A stretch of 55,051 bases of DNA from the NCBI GenBank assembly GCA_016874755.1, contig VGTH01000036.1, positions 1-55,051 of the forward strand. The letters run 5' to 3'. The notes below the pieces were generated by a model. The model was given only the letters and a program-made list of their open reading frames with translations, was not told the origin of the DNA and searched no databases. The DNA is from Deltaproteobacteria bacterium (GTDB lineage Bacteria; Desulfobacterota; Binatia; UBA9968). Shown piece by piece: positions 45,398 to 54,727 of this stretch. The first letter of the stretch is position 1. Each line of letters begins with the position of its first letter. The position numbers and the translations under genes are program-made.

Positions 45398-48004
45398 TTG
45401 AAATCTATTTACGAACGTTATCAGCCCAAAGAGATTGAAGAGAAGTGGCAGCGTCAATGGGAGGCGAGTCACTCCTTTCAAGTCGCTGAAGACGGCAGCA
45501 AGGCCAAGTATTACGTGCTCGAGATGTTTCCGTATCCGTCGGGACGCATCCACATGGGCCATGTGCGCAATTATTCGATCGGCGACGTGGTGGCGCGCTA
45601 CAAGCGCATGCAGGGCTTCAACGTGCTGCACCCGATGGGTTGGGACGCCTTCGGTTTGCCTGCGGAAAACGCCGCCATCGAGCGCGGCGTCCATCCCGAA
45701 GCTTGGACCCAGGAAAATATTCTCTACATGAAGACCCAGTTGAGGCGCATGGGGCTCTCCTATGACTGGGCGCGCGAAGTGGCCACCTGTCTGCCCGACT
45801 ACTACCGTTGGAATCAGTGGATCTTTATTCAGTTCTACAAAAAGGGGCTTGCCTACAAGAAAAGTTCGTCGGTCAATTGGTGCCCCTCCTGCGCCACCGT
45901 GTTGGCCAACGAGCAGGTGATCGACAGCGCCTGTTGGCGCTGTGACTCGACGGTAGTGCAAAAGGAGTTGGAGCAGTGGTTCTTTCGCATAACCGACTAT
46001 GCCGAAGAGCTACTGCGCGATTTGGATAGGCTTAACGGCTGGCCCGACAAAGTGCTGACCATGCAGCGCAACTGGATCGGCAAGTCGATCGGCGCCGAGA
46101 TCGATTTTCCGGTGATCGGCCACGACACCAAGCTGCGCATTTTCACCACCCGCCCCGATACGATTTACGGCGCTACGTTTGTATCGCTGGCGGTGGAACA
46201 TCCGTTGGCGCTACAGCTTTGCCGTGGCACCGCCGAGGAGTCGCAGGTCAAAGGTTTCATCGAGCGGGTGAAGAACATCAGCCAAGCCAAGCGCGGCGAA
46301 GATGAAGTCGAGAAGGAAGGGGTTTTCACCGGCGCCTACTGCCGCAATCCTTTCACCGGGGAAAATATTCCGATCTACCTGGCCAATTTCGTTTTGATGG
46401 GCTACGGCACCGGCGCCGTGATGGCCGTGCCGGCGCACGATCAGCGGGATTTTGAGTTTGCGCGAAAATACCAGCTGCCGATCCGGCTCGTGATCGAGCC
46501 GCAAGATCGCAAACTCTCGGCGAGCGAATTGACCGAAGCCTATGTCGATGAGGGTGTGATGGTCGACAGCGGGCCGTTTTCGGGCACGCCGAACGTCGAA
46601 GGGAAAGAGAAAATTGCCGCCCACGCGCAAGCTCAAGGTTGGGGCGAAAAGGCGATTCGCTACCGGCTGCGCGACTGGGGTGTGTCGCGCCAGCGCTATT
46701 GGGGCACGCCGATACCGATCATCTATTGCGAGCGCTGCGGGCCGGTGGCGGTGCCGGATGCCGAACTCCCTGTCGAATTGCCAAAAGACGTGCCTTTCAC
46801 CGGCAAAGGCGGCTCGCCGCTGGCGGAAAGCCAGCGCTTCAGCCAGGTCGCCTGTCCTCAGTGTGGCGGCGCCGCGCGCCGCGAAACCGACACGATGGAC
46901 ACCTTTGTGGATTCATCTTGGTATTTTCTGCGCTACGCATCGGCACGCTACGACAAGGCGCCGTTCGACAAAGCCCAGGGCAAGTATTGGATGGCAGTCG
47001 ACCAATACATCGGCGGCGTCGAGCACGCGGTCTTGCATCTGCTTTACGCGCGCTTTTTTACCAAAGCGCTGCGTGACATCGGCCTCGCTCAAGTGGCTGA
47101 GCCGTTTAGTAATCTCTTGACGCAGGGCATGGTTTGCAAGGAAACCTACCGCTGCCCGACACACAACTGGCTTTTTCCGGGCGAGCTTGGTGGTTCGGAA
47201 AAACAAGGGTGGAAGTGTCCGCAGTGCGGCCAAGCTGTGGAAAAAGGCCGGGTCGAGAAGATGTCGAAATCGAAGAAAAACATCATCGATCCGGAGGATT
47301 TGATCAAAGCCTACGGCGCCGACACGGCGCGGTTGTTTACGTTGTTTGCGGCGCCGCCGGAAAAGGATCTGGAATGGAGCGATCAGGGCGTTGAAGGCGC
47401 CTATCGATTCTTGAGCCGATTGTGGCGTTTTACGCAGCAGCATCGCGATGGCTTGCTGGCCGGTAGCAATGGTGCGATGGACGAAGAGCTGACGGCCGAC
47501 CTGCGCGATCTGCGTCGGACCATTCACCGTACGATCAAGAAAGTCACTGAAGACATAGACGGCCGCTTTCATTTCAACACCGCGATTGCTGCGATCATGG
47601 AATTGTTCAATGCCCTGAGCGCCGCCGCGCAGGATCAAGAACAACCGCGAGCCGGCGGCGCACTTATCAAAGAAGGGTTGGAAACGCTGATCGTTTTGTT
47701 GGCGCCTTTCGTGCCCCACGTCGCCAACGAGTTGTGGGAACAATTGGGCCATGGCGAGACGCTCGATCGGGTGCAGTGGCCGACGTTCTCCGAAGCAGCG
47801 CTCGAAGAGGAAAAACTTTTGGTGGTCGTGCAGGTCAATGGCAAGGTGCGCGGCAAGATCACCGTGCCGGCTGACGTCACCCAGGAGCGCATTGAAAAGG
47901 ATGCCCTGGCCGATCCGAAAGTGACCGGCTTCTTGAGCGGCAAGAAAGTGCAGCGCGTGGTCTATGTGCCGCGCCGATTGGTCAATATCGTGGTGGAGGG
48001 TTAG
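45398..48004 (+). CDS. leuS: Leucine--tRNA ligase
   Basis: 868 residues from TTG, normal length. Class I signatures are HMGH in [15 protein letters not shown] (HIGH) and KMSKSKKN (about residue 622). The CP1 editing domain (residues about 225-420, [12 protein letters not shown]) is present, with cysteine pairs in NWCPSCATV and ACWRCDST. The C-terminal domain ends [11 protein letters not shown] and beyond. It starts five bases after nusB. Confidence 0.96.
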   Translation: MKSIYERYQPKEIEEKWQRQWEASHSFQVAEDGSKAKYYVLEMFPYPSGRIHMGHVRNYSIGDVVARYKRMQGFNVLHPMGWDAFGLPAENAAIERGVHPEAWTQENILYMKTQLRRMGLSYDWAREVATCLPDYYRWNQWIFIQFYKKGLAYKKSSSVNWCPSCATVLANEQVIDSACWRCDSTVVQKELEQWFFRITDYAEELLRDLDRLNGWPDKVLTMQRNWIGKSIGAEIDFPVIGHDTKLRIFTTRPDTIYGATFVSLAVEHPLALQLCRGTAEESQVKGFIERVKNISQAKRGEDEVEKEGVFTGAYCRNPFTGENIPIYLANFVLMGYGTGAVMAVPAHDQRDFEFARKYQLPIRLVIEPQDRKLSASELTEAYVDEGVMVDSGPFSGTPNVEGKEKIAAHAQAQGWGEKAIRYRLRDWGVSRQRYWGTPIPIIYCERCGPVAVPDAELPVELPKDVPFTGKGGSPLAESQRFSQVACPQCGGAARRETDTMDTFVDSSWYFLRYASARYDKAPFDKAQGKYWMAVDQYIGGVEHAVLHLLYARFFTKALRDIGLAQVAEPFSNLLTQGMVCKETYRCPTHNWLFPGELGGSEKQGWKCPQCGQAVEKGRVEKMSKSKKNIIDPEDLIKAYGADTARLFTLFAAPPEKDLEWSDQGVEGAYRFLSRLWRFTQQHRDGLLAGSNGAMDEELTADLRDLRRTIHRTIKKVTEDIDGRFHFNTAIAAIMELFNALSAAAQDQEQPRAGGALIKEGLETLIVLLAPFVPHVANELWEQLGHGETLDRVQWPTFSEAALEEEKLLVVVQVNGKVRGKITVPADVTQERIEKDALADPKVTGFLSGKKVQRVVYVPRRLVNIVVEG

Positions 48005-48006
48005 TC

Positions 48007-48615
48007 ATGACGCGACTGGGTCATTGGCAGGTTTGGCGGGCGCTACTCGTTGGCATCGTTATATGGGGCGCTGGAGGGTGCGGTTATCGGTTGACCGGCC
48101 AGAATTCCTATTTATTGAAGAATGTCAAAACCGTCTATGTCGAACCGTTCCTCAGCCGGAGCCGCGACGTCGGCATCGACAAAGAGCTGACTTCGGCGCT
48201 GCGCAGCGAGTTCTATCGGCGCGGGCAGCTCAAGCTGGTCGATCAAGCCGAGCAGGCCGATGTCATTCTGAGCGGTCTGGTGCGTTCGTTGGAAAGCCAA
48301 GTTGCATCGGTGAGCCGGCAGGACGAGGTGCTGGAGTATGAGGCGGTGATGACGCTCGACGTCACATTGCGCCGGCGCGAGCCGAACGAGGTTCTCTGGC
48401 GCGCTGCCAACACGCGGTTGACGCAGTTGTATGCCGGTTCGCGGGCCGCTGTGGTGACGACCTCATCGGAGTTTCGCACCGGTACCTTCAATACTTCCGA
48501 TGTGCGGCGCTTGACCGATATACAGCTAACCGAAATGCAGAGCCAAGCGGCGCGCGAGCAACTGATGGATCGTTTCGCCCGTGACTTGCACCAGCGCATT
48601 GTCGAAGGCTTTTAA
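48007..48615 (+). CDS. lptE: LPS-assembly lipoprotein LptE
   Basis: 202 residues. The signal sequence ends in the lipobox-like GAGGC (Cys25) followed by GYRLTG, the LptE hallmark. The domain has TVYVEPFLSRSRDVGIDKEL (split here at FLSRS) and DVILSGLVRSL. LptE plugs LptD and delivers LPS to the outer membrane, showing a Gram-negative envelope. leuS-lptE is a conserved pair; the usual holA neighbour is missing. Confidence 0.88.
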   Translation: MTRLGHWQVWRALLVGIVIWGAGGCGYRLTGQNSYLLKNVKTVYVEPFLSRSRDVGIDKELTSALRSEFYRRGQLKLVDQAEQADVILSGLVRSLESQVASVSRQDEVLEYEAVMTLDVTLRRREPNEVLWRAANTRLTQLYAGSRAAVVTTSSEFRTGTFNTSDVRRLTDIQLTEMQSQAAREQLMDRFARDLHQRIVEGF

Positions 48616-48680
48616 CCTGACAAGCGCTAGACGGGCCGGCGGTGAAATGGTGAAACGGAGTTGTGCGGCAAAACGCTACG

Positions 48681-48938
48681 TTAGCGGGTGGCGGCTCGGG
48701 CAATCCGAGATAGCCAGCGCGAGGCGGTATTGCTCTTGATGATACCCTTGTTTACCGCTTTGCTCAGGGCCTTATCGACCGCCCGGACCTGCGCGGGAAT
48801 CTCCTCGGCCTTCTTCTCTTCGATGGCTTGACGAGCCTTTTTCATCAAGGTGCGAAGTTTCGATTTGGTTTCGATGTTGCGCGCACGGCGCGCGATGCTT
48901 TGCCGGTGCCGCTTGATTGCGGATGGATGTCGAGCCAA
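48681..48938 (-). CDS. rpsT: 30S ribosomal protein S20, UUG start
   Basis: 85 residues, basic and helical. MARHPSAIKRHRQSIARRA (starting at TTG) and the ending NTASRWLSRIARAA are S20 wording. The UUG start follows GGGAGG. In E. coli, rpsT also uses UUG and is under S20 autocontrol. It lies convergent to lptE. Confidence 0.95.
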   Translation of the reverse strand: MARHPSAIKRHRQSIARRARNIETKSKLRTLMKKARQAIEEKKAEEIPAQVRAVDKALSKAVNKGIIKSNTASRWLSRIARAATR

Positions 48939-49335
48939 AAGCTTTGCCTCCCGAACGAAAATATAAAGTGAGCCCCTTTTCTAACACCTCCGTTTTCCAG
49001 AGTCAACTTTGGCAAACGCATGCACGATGGCGGCATGCCGCCGCGGGCAGCTTTTGCCGCAGCTCAAACGGCGGCCAGATAACCAGGTGGTTTCTGAGCA
49101 GAACTAAGCAAAACAGGGTAATTGGTTAAAAATAGGAGGAAATCTTTGCTTTTTAGCGAGGCATTATGTTACCGATGGCCATTTGGGGCCTTCCTAATGG
49201 GGTTTGATCTAAGTTATCAACAGCTTATTCACACTTGCTGTGGGCCGCGCCGATGCCCTTGAATCTGGGGCCCTGTTGTGCGATATAAAGCGCTAAATCC
49301 AAACAGTGATGTGTGACGGGAAAGGAGGTGAACTC
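48939..49335. other. Intergenic region between rpsT and a lipoprotein gene
   Basis: About 400 bases without a supported gene. It holds the rpsT promoter (48978-49006, - strand) and two DnaA-box-like 9-mers (TTATCAACA 49214-49222, TTATTCACA 49225-49233). A 38-codon TTG frame at 49146-49262 is preceded by AGGAGGA but has no recognisable product. Confidence 0.5.
48978..49006 (-). promoter_or_regulatory. rpsT promoter
   Basis: On the - strand TTGACT (49006-49001) and TAGAAA (48983-48978) are 17 bases apart. They stand about 40 bases before the UUG start, with GGGAGG between. Confidence 0.6.
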
Positions 49336-49608
49336 ATGATGGGAAAGAAGATCGTTTCGTTGTCAGCAGTAGCCCTCTTCGCTTTGACTGTGACCTTAGC
49401 GGGATGCGGAAAGAAGGAAGAACCGGCTCCGCCTCCACCGCCGCCGGCACCAGCCCCGGCGCCGGAACCGGCTCCAGCAGCCCCGGCGGGTGGTGATCAG
49501 AAAGCCGCCGAGCCCGCGAAAGATGGCGCACCAGCAGCCGGAAAAGCCGCGGAAACGAAAGAAGAGAAAAAAGAAGAGAAGAAGATGGAAGAGAAAAAAG
49601 CCAAGTAG
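49336..49608 (+). CDS. Short Pro/Ala/Lys-rich lipoprotein
   Basis: 90 residues from ATG 49336 (or 49339) after AAAGGAGGTGA. A signal peptide ends in the lipobox LAGC, followed by GKKEEP. The rest is low complexity: PPPPPP/AP repeats, then a Lys/Glu tail (KEEKKEEKKMEEKKAK). It may link the outer or inner membrane to another layer. It resembles the linker of the lipoprotein at 32505. A perfect terminator follows. Confidence 0.8.
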   Translation: MMGKKIVSLSAVALFALTVTLAGCGKKEEPAPPPPPPAPAPAPEPAPAAPAGGDQKAAEPAKDGAPAAGKAAETKEEKKEEKKMEEKKAK

Positions 49609-49644
49609 AGCCAGTCGGCTTACCGGTCTTTTTCACAACCAGAG

Positions 49645-49677
49645 AAGGGGAAGGGATCAAATCCTTCCCCTTTTTTG
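49645..49677 (+). terminator. Rho-independent terminator
   Basis: AAGGGGAAGGGAT (49645-49657), loop CAA, ATCCTTCCCCTT (49661-49672), then a T run to about 49676. One G bulges. It ends the lipoprotein transcript just before tatC. Confidence 0.93.
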
Positions 49678-49718
49678 TAATTTGAACTGGCTTAGAGGTG
49701 GTGGGAACCGATTCCTAC

Positions 49719-50426
49719 ATGACTTTCACCGAGCACCTGGAGGAGCTCCGTTGGTGCTTGCTGCGTTCGCTGATTGTCGTTTTGGTGGTTTCGGCGATCT
49801 GCTATGCATTTTCCGATGCGATTTTCGGTTTTATCGTGGCGCCGCTGCGGCAAAACCTCAAGCCCGGTCAGAATCTGATCGGCACGAGTATCACTGAAGC
49901 GTTTTTCATAGAAATCAAAGTGGCGTTGGCGGCCGGCGCGGTCTTTTCCAGTCCCTATCTTTTTTATCAGATTTGGCGATTCATTGCGCCGGGGTTGTCG
50001 AGCGGCGAGAAGAAGTTGGTCTTGCCCTTTGTGCTATGTGCCACCGGGTTTTTTCTTGGCGGCGCATTTTTTTGTTACAAGATCGTTTTGCCGGTGGCCT
50101 TTGAGTATTTCATCGAGCAATACACCACCATGGGGGTGACGCCGGCGCTGCGCATCGGCGAGTATTTTACGTTTTTCTTTCGCATGGTGTTGGCTTTCGG
50201 GGGCACCTTCGAGCTGCCGGTATTCACATTTTTTTTGGTGCGGTTGGGGATCTGGGATCACCGTTTAATGATTCGCTCCTTCCGCTACGCGGTTGTGGTT
50301 ATTTTCGTATGTGCGGCGATTTTGACACCGACGCCCGATATTGTTAATCAATCGCTGCTGGCCCTGCCGATGTTGGTGCTTTACGTGCTGAGCATCGGGG
50401 TCGCGTATGTTTGGCGCAAAGATTAG
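49719..50426 (+). CDS. tatC: Sec-independent protein translocase TatC
   Basis: 235 residues from ATG 49719 (MTFTEHLEELRWCLLR); GTG 49698 upstream is also open. Six membrane helices with FxxFE-type features: SPYLFYQIWRFIAPGL and the HLEEL cytoplasmic start. It recognises twin-arginine signals and exports folded proteins. tatA/tatB are not beside it. It is followed by hppA after about 35 bases. Confidence 0.94.
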   Translation: MTFTEHLEELRWCLLRSLIVVLVVSAICYAFSDAIFGFIVAPLRQNLKPGQNLIGTSITEAFFIEIKVALAAGAVFSSPYLFYQIWRFIAPGLSSGEKKLVLPFVLCATGFFLGGAFFCYKIVLPVAFEYFIEQYTTMGVTPALRIGEYFTFFFRMVLAFGGTFELPVFTFFLVRLGIWDHRLMIRSFRYAVVVIFVCAAILTPTPDIVNQSLLALPMLVLYVLSIGVAYVWRKD

Positions 50427-50461
50427 AAAAAATATTTCTCTGGAAGGGATGATCGACCGTC

Positions 50462-52579
50462 ATGATCCTACTTGTTATCACGATTAGCTGTTTGTCATTG
50501 CTGTTTGCTGTTTATTTGGCGCGCCACGTCATGCAAAAGGAAACCGGCACGCAGCAAATGCAGGACATCTCCAATGCCATCAAAGAAGGCGCCGAGGCGT
50601 TCATGTCGCGCCAGAACCGCACCATCATCACACTGTCCGCTGCCTTGGCGGTGCTGATATTTCTTCTCTACGCGTTCGTGCGCACGCCCAGCAAGGCCGA
50701 TCCGGTGCCGCCCATGGAGCTAGCTTTTTGGACAACCCTCGCCTTTGTCCTGGGCGCTGCCTGTTCAGTAGTCGCCGGGTACGTGGGCATGTGGATTGCC
50801 ATTCGCGCCAACATTCGCACTGCGTCGGCGGTGCGCAGCAGCTTGAACGAGGGCCTGCAGATCGCCATGCGCGGCGGCGCGGTGTCGGGGCTTTTCGTGG
50901 TGGCCATGAGCTTGCTGGGTGTCGGCGGGCTTTATTGGCTGCTGGAGGGGCTCGGCCACGATCCCCGCAAGATTCCGTTCACGATCGTCGGCTATGGCTT
51001 CGGCGCGTCTTTCGTCGCGCTCTTTGCCCAGCTCGGCGGCGGCATCTACACCAAAGCGGCGGACGTGGGCGCCGACCTGGTCGGCAAAGTCGAGGCGGGC
51101 ATTCCTGAAGACGACCCGCGCAACCCGGCGGTCATCGCGGATTTGGTCGGCGATAACGTCGGCGACTGCGCCGGCCGCGGCGCCGACCTGTTCGAGTCGA
51201 CCGCCGCGGAAAACATCGGCGCGATGATTCTCGGCGTCGGGCTTTACCCGTACTTTGGCCTAAAAGGGGTGCTGTTTCCCTTGGTGGCGCGGGCTTTTGG
51301 CCTACTCGCCTCGATTGTCGGCATCATGGTCGTCAAGTGCAAGGAGACCGAAGATCCCATGGCCGCGCTCAATCGCGGCTATTATCTGACTAGCTTCCTC
51401 GCCATTGTCGGGTTCTTTTTTGCCACCCAATGGATGCTCACCGTCGATCCGGCGCAACATCCGCAAGCGACTTCCGCCTGGTTTTACTTTTTTCTTTGCG
51501 GCGTCATCGGCATCTTGATGGCGCAAGCCTTCGTCTACATCACGCAGTACTACACCGAATACAAATACCGTCCGGTGAAGTCGATCGCCGAGGCGTCGCA
51601 GACCGGGCCGGCGACCAACATCATCGCCGGTGTTGCCGTCGGCTTAGAGTGCACGGCGATTCCGGTTTTGGTGATTTCCATTGCAATTATCTCGTCCTAT
51701 TACTTGGGCCTCAATAGCGGCGTGCCTCACGCCGGTTTGTTCGGCACCGCGGTGGCGACCATGGGCATGCTGGGCACGGCGGCTTACATTTTGGCCATGG
51801 ATACTTTCGGCCCGATCACGGACAACGCCGGCGGCATCGTCGAAATGAGCGGCCAGCCGGAATCGGTGCGCCACAAGACCGACCGGCTCGACGCGGTTGG
51901 CAACACCACCAAGGCGCTGACCAAAGGTTACGCCATCGGCTCGGCGGCGCTCGCGGCCTTCCTGTTGTTCTCGGCTTACCTCGACGAGGTCGCCCACTAC
52001 GGTCACAAACTCGAAGTGGTCAACATCGCCAGGCCGGAAGTTTTCGTCGGCGGCTTGATCGGTGCGACGCTGGTTTTCTTGTTCTCGGCGATGGCGATCC
52101 GCGCGGTCGGCAAGGCGGCTTACTATGTCATTAACGAGGTGCGCCGGCAGTTCAAGGAAAACCCCGGCATCCTCAAAGGCACGGTGAAGCCGGACTACGG
52201 CCGCTGTGTCGACATCGTCACCATCGGCGCGCTCAAAGAGATGATCTGGCCGGGTATCATCGCGGTCGGCACGCCGGTCGCGGTTGGTTTGGTGTTCCGC
52301 CTCTTCGGCGTCGGCGCCGAAGCCGTTGCGGCGCTGTTGATGGTCGGTACCATCGCCGGCATTTTGATGGCGACGTTTCTCAACAACAGCGGCGGCGCCT
52401 GGGACAACGCCAAGAAGTTCATCGAAACCGGCGCCGGCAAAGGCTCCGATACTCACAAGGCGGCCGTCGTCGGCGACACCGTTGGCGACCCGTTCAAAGA
52501 CACCGCCGGCCCGAGCTTGCACGTGTTGATCAAGCTGCTAGCCACGATCACACTGGTGCTCGCGCCGCTGTTTGTCTAA
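50462..52579 (+). CDS. hppA: Membrane-bound proton-translocating pyrophosphatase, K+-independent type
   Basis: 705 residues, about 16 membrane helices. The substrate motif DVGADLVGKVE (about 201-211) and its partner GDNVGDCAGRGADLFES are complete. Further on, GNTTKALTKGYAIGSA has Lys (about residue 484) and Thr where K+-dependent enzymes have Ala, the known signature of the K+-independent H+-pumping group. It uses PPi energy to pump H+ across the cell membrane. Confidence 0.95.
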   Translation: MILLVITISCLSLLFAVYLARHVMQKETGTQQMQDISNAIKEGAEAFMSRQNRTIITLSAALAVLIFLLYAFVRTPSKADPVPPMELAFWTTLAFVLGAACSVVAGYVGMWIAIRANIRTASAVRSSLNEGLQIAMRGGAVSGLFVVAMSLLGVGGLYWLLEGLGHDPRKIPFTIVGYGFGASFVALFAQLGGGIYTKAADVGADLVGKVEAGIPEDDPRNPAVIADLVGDNVGDCAGRGADLFESTAAENIGAMILGVGLYPYFGLKGVLFPLVARAFGLLASIVGIMVVKCKETEDPMAALNRGYYLTSFLAIVGFFFATQWMLTVDPAQHPQATSAWFYFFLCGVIGILMAQAFVYITQYYTEYKYRPVKSIAEASQTGPATNIIAGVAVGLECTAIPVLVISIAIISSYYLGLNSGVPHAGLFGTAVATMGMLGTAAYILAMDTFGPITDNAGGIVEMSGQPESVRHKTDRLDAVGNTTKALTKGYAIGSAALAAFLLFSAYLDEVAHYGHKLEVVNIARPEVFVGGLIGATLVFLFSAMAIRAVGKAAYYVINEVRRQFKENPGILKGTVKPDYGRCVDIVTIGALKEMIWPGIIAVGTPVAVGLVFRLFGVGAEAVAALLMVGTIAGILMATFLNNSGGAWDNAKKFIETGAGKGSDTHKAAVVGDTVGDPFKDTAGPSLHVLIKLLATITLVLAPLFV

Positions 52580-52588
52580 GAAGAAATT

Positions 52589-52665
52589 GATAATGGAGAA
52601 TTGACAATGGATAATGTCTCGGAGAACCAGCTCCGGGCGTTGTCCATTGTCAATTAGCCATTATC
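52589..52665 (+). repeat. Iterated-word palindrome after hppA
   Basis: Nested stems: GATAATGG (52589-52596) with CCATTATC (52658-52665); AATTGACAATGGA (52599-52611) with TCCATTGTCAATT (52643-52655), both perfect; and an inner GGAG/CTCC. Each arm is built from GGATAATGG-type words. It could end hppA transcripts. Confidence 0.85.
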
Positions 52666-52734
52666 CATTCTTTGCTCACTTTTTCTGCAAAATTAAATCT
52701 GCTACGAATACCGACAACACGAAATCCTCCAATG

Positions 52735-52823
52735 GCCCGGGTGGTGGAATAGGTAGACACAAGGGACTTAAAATCCCTCGGACCGAAAGGTCTGTGCCGG
52801 TTCGAGTCCGGCTCCGGGCACCA
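52735..52823 (+). tRNA. tRNA-Leu (anticodon TAA)
   Basis: A type II tRNA. The acceptor GCCCGGG pairs with TCCGGGC (one G-T), with A discriminator and encoded CCA. The anticodon stem AGGGA/TCCCT has loop CTTAAAA (TAA at 52769-52771). The long variable arm is CGGACCGAAAGGTCTG, and the T arm is GCCGG-TTCGAGT-CCGGC. Confidence 0.95.
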
Positions 52824-53008
52824 AGAAATTTCTTCGTACTGCTCGATCGAACTTTCGCAATTGTGCACTGGACCAGCGGTTTTTTTTTCATTTCTGGAAA
52901 TCGTCCTCACTAATAGCAAGCTATTCGTTAGCATTTCTTAGGCACGGGCTTTGCCTACTCTACCGGCAGGGGTTGATATCCTATGGCCTGGTAAACCGGA
53001 GGAAGTCC

Positions 53009-53656
53009 ATGCGATTCGCCAATCGTGAGCATGCCGCGAAGTTGCTTCTCGATCGACTGCGGGTCAAATACAAAGACCAGAATGCGCTGGTGCTTGGCGT
53101 GCCGCGCGGCGCGGTGCCGATGGCCAAGATTATTGCGGACGGTTTGGCCGGCGAGCTCGACGTTGTGCTCGTGCACAAGCTGAGACATCCGGATCAGCCT
53201 GAGCTAGCTATTGGCGCCATCGACGAAGAGGGCACCGCTTTCATCGCCGATTGGGCCGCCGACTTGGGCGCGGCCTATCTCGAACGAGAGAAACAACATC
53301 AGCTTGCGCTTTTGAAAAAGCGGCGCGCCCGCTACACGCCGCTGCATTCGCCCGTCGACCCTAAGGGCCGGGTGGTTATCGTCGTCGATGACGGCATCGC
53401 CACCGGCTCGACGTTCACCTCGGCGCTGCGCGCTGTGCGCGCTAAAGAACCGAGCAAGCTTGTCGGCGCCGTCGCCGTCGCTTCGCCGGGCTCCGCGCGC
53501 GCTATGCTGCGGGAGTGCGATTCGATGGTCTGTCTCAACGTGCCCGGTGATTTTTATGCAGTTGGGCAATTTTTCGACGACTTCGCCCAGGTGAGTGACG
53601 ACGATGTAGTGCGGATCTTAAGCCGAAAAACCGAACCGGCTGTGGTGGTGGGCTGA
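53009..53656 (+). CDS. Phosphoribosyltransferase-domain protein
   Basis: 215 residues from ATG 53009. The PRPP-binding loop reads VVIVVDDGIATGSTFTSAL (about residues 126-144), and the front LGVPRGAVPMAKIIADGL is typical of the small dimeric PRTase-like proteins found in many soil bacteria. Substrate unknown. Spacing suggests an operon with the small secreted gene 17 bases downstream. Confidence 0.85.
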   Translation: MRFANREHAAKLLLDRLRVKYKDQNALVLGVPRGAVPMAKIIADGLAGELDVVLVHKLRHPDQPELAIGAIDEEGTAFIADWAADLGAAYLEREKQHQLALLKKRRARYTPLHSPVDPKGRVVIVVDDGIATGSTFTSALRAVRAKEPSKLVGAVAVASPGSARAMLRECDSMVCLNVPGDFYAVGQFFDDFAQVSDDDVVRILSRKTEPAVVVG

Positions 53657-53672
53657 GTTGGAGAATGGTTCC

Positions 53673-53870
53673 ATGTTTCGGGGTTCTGGCCCGTGTCTAT
53701 TGTGCGGCGTTCTGGCGGCTATGCAGCTCTGGAGTTGTCTGCAACCGGCGCGCACCGTGCGCCAATACACCTATCCGCCGGAGTTTCGCTACATTTCACG
53801 CGAAGAGCTCACTAGCGCCATGCAGCAGAGCTTAGCCATGGAGGGAGGAAAGGGCGATGTTACAAGATAA
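53673..53870 (+). CDS. Small exported or membrane-anchored protein of unknown function
   Basis: 65 residues. A hydrophobic N-terminal segment (PCLLCGVLAAMQLWSC) could be a signal peptide with a lipobox-like LWSC. The rest (PARTVRQYTYPPEFRYISREE, cut at ARTVR) is polar. Its end overlaps the ferritin-like gene by 14 bases in another frame, so the two are coupled. I do not recognise a family. Confidence 0.55.
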   Translation: MFRGSGPCLLCGVLAAMQLWSCLQPARTVRQYTYPPEFRYISREELTSAMQQSLAMEGGKGDVTR

Positions 53871-54345
53871 AAACTGGTCCGACTGGTGGCGCCAATTCTT
53901 TGGTCTCTCACCGGCCGGCTATCGTGAAATCGTCAAGATATTGCAAGACCGTTACATTGAAGAGATGCAGCATGTGAAACGCTACGCGCAGCATGCGGAA
54001 AAAATGCAATATCCGCAGTTTCGCGAACGCCTGCTACGCATCGCCGCCGAAGAGGCGCGCCATGGCGAATGGCTTGCAGAAAAGATCACGCTGCTCGGTA
54101 GTCACTTGCCGCCGGTGCCGCAGGTTTTGTCGACCGAGAAAAATAGCTGGCGCTACCTGCTGGCCGATCTCGAGGAGGAAAACCATTGCGGCGCGGCTCT
54201 AATCGAGAAGATGCAGAGCGTGCGCAACGAACTGCCCGACATCGCAGAGGGCTTGGAACGCATCTACGAAGAGGGCGAAAAGCATCGAGCCGAGCTGCGC
54301 GAGATGATCATGCGCAGCGACCCGCAGTCGAATGGACCGGGTTAG
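53857..54345 (+). CDS. Ferritin-like (rubrerythrin/bacterioferritin-type) protein
   Basis: 162 residues, four long helices. Di-iron ligands of E-x2-H type are placed as EEMQHVKRY (about residue 30), EEARHGEW (about 65), EEENHCGAAL (about 108) and EEGEKHRAEL (about 145). It may handle iron or peroxide. Its ATG lies inside the end of the small exported gene. Confidence 0.8.
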   Translation: MLQDKNWSDWWRQFFGLSPAGYREIVKILQDRYIEEMQHVKRYAQHAEKMQYPQFRERLLRIAAEEARHGEWLAEKITLLGSHLPPVPQVLSTEKNSWRYLLADLEEENHCGAALIEKMQSVRNELPDIAEGLERIYEEGEKHRAELREMIMRSDPQSNGPG

Positions 54346-54583
54346 GGCTTTGCCCAGCTTAACGGCTACGCAAATGCCGGCGCGCCGACGCGGCGCCCCA
54401 ATTGATGGAAATCACAGAATTCAGTCTTTGTCCGCGCCTGGCATATTCCCTGCGCTAGTCATATCAAAGCGAGTCTCTTCGATGGCCGACAAGAACCACC
54501 GCACGGTTGCGCCGGAAATCAAGTGTTGGACTTGGGGCGGGAAACCACCGTCTACGGCTTTGCAGTCCACGTAAGGAGGTAAG
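54346..54583. other. Intergenic region
   Basis: About 240 bases after the ferritin-like gene. Short open frames exist on both strands, but none has a ribosome site with recognisable protein. I see no RNA gene or clear repeat. Confidence 0.5.
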
Positions 54584-54727
54584 ATGTTTACGCAAATCAT
54601 AATCCACCTCGACGGCTCGAAGAACGCGGCGCAAACACTGCCTTTTGCCGGGGCGCCGGCGAAAGTTAACGTCGGCACCGCTCAGCGACAATGGGCTGTG
54701 CATTTCATAACACTTTATCGGTTTTAA
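54584..54727 (+). pseudogene. Truncated universal stress protein (UspA) N-terminus
   Basis: ATG follows a perfect TAAGGAGG. The 47-codon frame reads MFTQIIIHLDGSKNAAQTLP then FAGAPAKVNV, the beginning of UspA domains (IL-VPLDGS-AE-ALP). After about 30 codons it turns into unrelated residues and stops. It is a deletion remnant of a stress gene. Confidence 0.65.

Noticed and set aside
46958-46988. LeuS peptide [11 protein letters not shown], encoded by CGTTCGACAAAGCCCAGGGC, resembles the CTTCGAC...CTCAGGAC element found in imuB and dnaE2.
   Set aside because: LeuS proteins normally read APFDK-x-x-x-x-YW at this place, so the likeness comes from ordinary protein sequence and no residues are inserted.
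49201-49240. Replication origin suggested by two DnaA-like boxes.
   Set aside because: Only two boxes, no A/T-rich unwinding element and no dnaA, dnaN, gidA or rpmH nearby.
51644-52522. 292-codon open frame on the - strand inside hppA.
   Set aside because: Antisense shadow; composition is rich in Arg/Asp/His as expected from reading conserved codons backwards.
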